Positions 5,657 to 6,512 of a DNA stretch of 6,512 bases are shown one piece after another. The notes beneath the pieces were generated by a model, which saw nothing but the letters and a program-made list of their open reading frames with translations, did no database searches and was not told the DNA's origin. The stretch spans positions 1 through 6,512 of the forward strand of contig LGET01000090.1 of the NCBI GenBank assembly GCA_001507935.1, read 5' to 3'. Origin of the DNA: Thermococcales archaeon 44_46. GTDB lineage: Archaea; Methanobacteriota_B; Thermococci; Thermococcales; Thermococcaceae. The first letter of the stretch is position 1. Every line of letters begins with the position of its first letter. A program made the translations under genes and the position numbers.

Positions 5657-6266
5657 AGCCATTTCCAGAACAGAGATAATAGTATGGACAGAACTTACAT
5701 GTGTAGTCCCTCCACCCCTCTGGGGGGATGCCTTTTTCATAATGTTTTTTTATCAGGTAGAACTGCTTTACGGTCTCTTTGAAAAGCTTCTCGTCATAGG
5801 GTACCTCAAAAGCCTTAAAGTTCTTACCCTTAACTACTGGAAACCTTGAAAAGTCCACATCCTTCAAAACTCTTTTTGGCTCTTCATGGAGCTTAACGTA
5901 ATACAAATAGCCGTATTCACTTTCCGCCCACCGCAAATAAACGTTCAGCTGGGCCAGATGGTACTCATAGGGGAGTCTTGGAAGGGAGGTTTTTCCCTTT
6001 ATCTCTATTGGGAACCGTCTGAATGCATCTATCCTCCCGTGGATTTCAAGCCCCAGACGGGGAGATTTTAACACTATGTGCTTCTCAAGCTCGAACCCGA
6101 ACCTTTTCTTAAGTATCTCCCCAAGAACATTATGGGTGTTGACCCCTTGCTCAAGCCTTACCCTCACAAATTCGGGCCACTTCTCCTTATACCCCTTAAG
6201 ACGAAAGTAAACCCTTCGAGGGCACGTCATAGCCTCGCTTGCATAAAACTCAAGCAGCTCGCTCAT
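5646..6266 (-). CDS. Solo Cas4-like PD-(D/E)XK nuclease with Fe-S cluster
   Basis: 206 residues. ATG 6266 has GGAGGAG (6278-6272) with ideal seven-base spacing. The Cas4/RecB/AddB-type layout is complete: C15 in TCPRRVYF, H45 in the helix THNVLGEIL, D80 in GRIDAF, E88-x-K90 in PIEIKGKT, the Q106-xxx-Y110 motif in HLAQLNVYL, and C190, C193, C199 in CKFCPYYYLC. C15 with the three C-terminal cysteines should hold a 4Fe-4S cluster, as in Cas4 and Dna2. Known members are metal-dependent single-strand or end-processing exonucleases. No cas1, cas2 or repeat array is in the window, so this looks like a stand-alone Cas4-like protein rather than a CRISPR adaptation gene; a DNA repair role is inferred. 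Its leader contains a C/D box sRNA, and its 3' end overlaps the MBL gene. Confidence 0.9.
   Translation of the reverse strand: MSELLEFYASEAMTCPRRVYFRLKGYKEKWPEFVRVRLEQGVNTHNVLGEILKKRFGFELEKHIVLKSPRLGLEIHGRIDAFRRFPIEIKGKTSLPRLPYEYHLAQLNVYLRWAESEYGYLYYVKLHEEPKRVLKDVDFSRFPVVKGKNFKAFEVPYDEKLFKETVKQFYLIKKHYEKGIPPEGWRDYTCKFCPYYYLCSGNGSNP
5715..5751 (+). terminator. Possible terminator of the OB-HD-MBL operon inside the opposite gene
   Basis: About 60 bases after the MBL stop, CCCC-TCT-GGGG (5715-5725) forms a tiny hairpin followed by T5 (5733-5737) and T7 (5745-5751) on the + strand. T-runs alone can end archaeal transcripts, so the + operon may terminate here, antisense to the last codons of the Cas4-like gene. 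This is a weak call. Confidence 0.35.
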
Positions 6267-6291
6267 CCTGGCTCCTCCAAAAGGTGTTTAA

Positions 6292-6350
6292 AGCGTCAGC
6301 TAATACCGACGTCATCATTGAATCAGACTGGGCAAGGCCCATCATCCGCT
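6292..6350 (-). ncRNA. C/D box 2'-O-methylation guide sRNA
   Basis: Read on the - strand, the order is terminal stem AGCG (6350-6347), C box ATGATGG (6345-6339), a 12-base guide GCCTTGCCCAGT (6338-6327), D' box CTGA (6326-6323), a four-base spacer, C' box ATGATGA (6318-6312), a 12-base guide CGTCGGTATTAG (6311-6300), D box CTGA (6299-6296) and closing stem CGCT (6295-6292). Equal 12-base guide intervals, a short D'-C' spacer and a pairing terminal stem are the canonical archaeal double-guide design bound by L7Ae, Nop5 and fibrillarin. The only deviation is G for A at the last base of the C box. By the box-plus-five rule the D guide would direct methylation of the U at position 5 of CUAAUACCGACG, and the D' guide the G at position 5 of ACUGGGCAAGGC. 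Targets were not searched. Confidence 0.85.
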
Positions 6351-6371
6351 AACTAAGAGTACTTTCGAAGG

Positions 6372-6378
6372 TTTAAAA
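6372..6378 (-). promoter_or_regulatory. TATA box of the C/D sRNA (and probably the Cas4-like gene)
   Basis: On the - strand TTTTAAA (6378-6372), preceded by an A-rich CAAATG that could act as BRE, is centred 25 bases before 6350, exactly where the sRNA terminal stem begins. A second TTTAAA (about 6292-6287) just after the sRNA is only some 23 bases before the ATG at 6266, too close to make a leader with the GGAGGAG site. The upstream TATA box therefore probably drives both. Confidence 0.55.
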
Positions 6379-6383
6379 CATTT

Positions 6384-6410
6384 GAGGTAAAAAGAAAAGA
6401 TTAACTTCTG
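6384..6410 (-). terminator. T-rich run after the right-edge element
   Basis: On the - strand this stretch reads AGTTAATC then TTTTCTTTTTACCTC, a pyrimidine- and T-rich tract suitable as an archaeal terminator for any transcript entering from the right edge. It lies immediately upstream of the sRNA TATA box and would insulate that promoter from readthrough. Confidence 0.4.
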
Positions 6411-6432
6411 CTTTTTAAAAGAGAACCGTTCT

Positions 6433-6480
6433 GCCTACCCGTAAAGTGTGTGTAGGGTGTTAATTTCGTAACGGGTAGGC
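6433..6480. repeat. Long inverted repeat (10 bp stem)
   Basis: GCCTACCCGT (6433-6442) and ACGGGTAGGC (6471-6480) are perfect inverted repeats with a 28-base interval. A second hairpin follows directly: CCAGCC (6483-6488) with GGCTGG (6502-6507). Tandem subterminal hairpins are typical of IS200/IS605 ends and the omega RNA region, but terminators or a structured RNA could also look like this. The structure is certain; its meaning is not. Confidence 0.7.
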
Positions 6481-6512
6481 TTCCAGCCTCCCGTCTTCAT
6501 TGGCTGGCTTTC
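6460..6512 (-). CDS. Possible 3' end of an IS200/IS605 tnpB gene, truncated at window edge
   Basis: On the - strand two frames are open to the right edge. One (from 6510) ends KPANEDGRLEAYPLRN and stops at 6462-6460; the LEAxPL-type ending resembles the variable C-terminal tails of archaeal TnpB proteins. The other (from 6512) contains MKTGGWKPTRYE and stops at 6437-6435. The piece is too short to decide which is coding, or whether either is. The tandem hairpins in the same bases fit the tnpB 3' end and overlapping omega RNA of such elements, which is the main reason for the suggestion. Treat this as a hypothesis. Confidence 0.25.
   Translation of the reverse strand, partial: KPANEDGRLEAYPLRN

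Noticed and set aside
6078..6356. 92-codon + strand frame antisense to the Cas4-like gene start and the sRNA
   Set aside because: Both the nuclease motifs and the C/D boxes are on the other strand; composition is not coding-like.
5646..6512. CRISPR-Cas locus suggested by the Cas4-like gene
   Set aside because: No regularly spaced repeats and no cas1, cas2 or effector genes are visible in the window.

Overview
The window looks like part of a hyperthermophilic archaeal chromosome, most likely order Thermococcales (Thermococcus/Pyrococcus type). I infer this from purine-rich coding strands, GGTGA/GGAGG ribosome binding sites, very short leaders behind TATA boxes, tight and overlapping gene packing, protein families typical of that group, and a canonical archaeal C/D box sRNA. 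No species is assigned.

Layout, left to right. (1) 2-391 (+): a YjbQ/UPF0047 protein cut at its N terminus by the window edge. (2) 433-1617 (-): a secreted, aromatic-rich, cysteine-free protein of unknown function with its own palindromic TATA promoter. (3) 1662-2043: about 380 bases without a confident gene, holding a possible 36-residue ORF and the promoter of the next operon. (4) 2044-3370 (+): a three-gene operon encoding a coiled-coil winged-helix protein, an acidic-tailed helical protein and a short basic protein with a hydrophobic N terminus. (5) 3315-3881 (-): a small Era/Der-like GTPase converging on that operon with a 56-base coding overlap that contains a hairpin. (6) 3926-5656 (+): divergent from the GTPase, a three-gene operon of a small OB-fold-like protein, a YfbR/HDDC2-type HD phosphohydrolase (probable 5'-deoxynucleotidase) and a metallo-beta-lactamase-fold hydrolase with a C-terminal helical extension. 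(7) 5646-6266 (-): a solo Cas4-like PD-(D/E)XK nuclease with a four-cysteine Fe-S signature. (8) 6292-6350 (-): a C/D box 2'-O-methylation guide sRNA in the leader of the Cas4-like gene, with a TATA box 25 bases before its 5' end. (9) 6433-6512: two tandem hairpins and short open frames at the right edge, possibly the 3' end of an IS200/IS605 tnpB gene, but this is unproven.

No CRISPR array, tRNA, rRNA or complete mobile element is visible. The best-supported RNA finding is the C/D sRNA, which lies outside any protein gene. The least understood protein systems are the 2044-3370 operon and the secreted protein.
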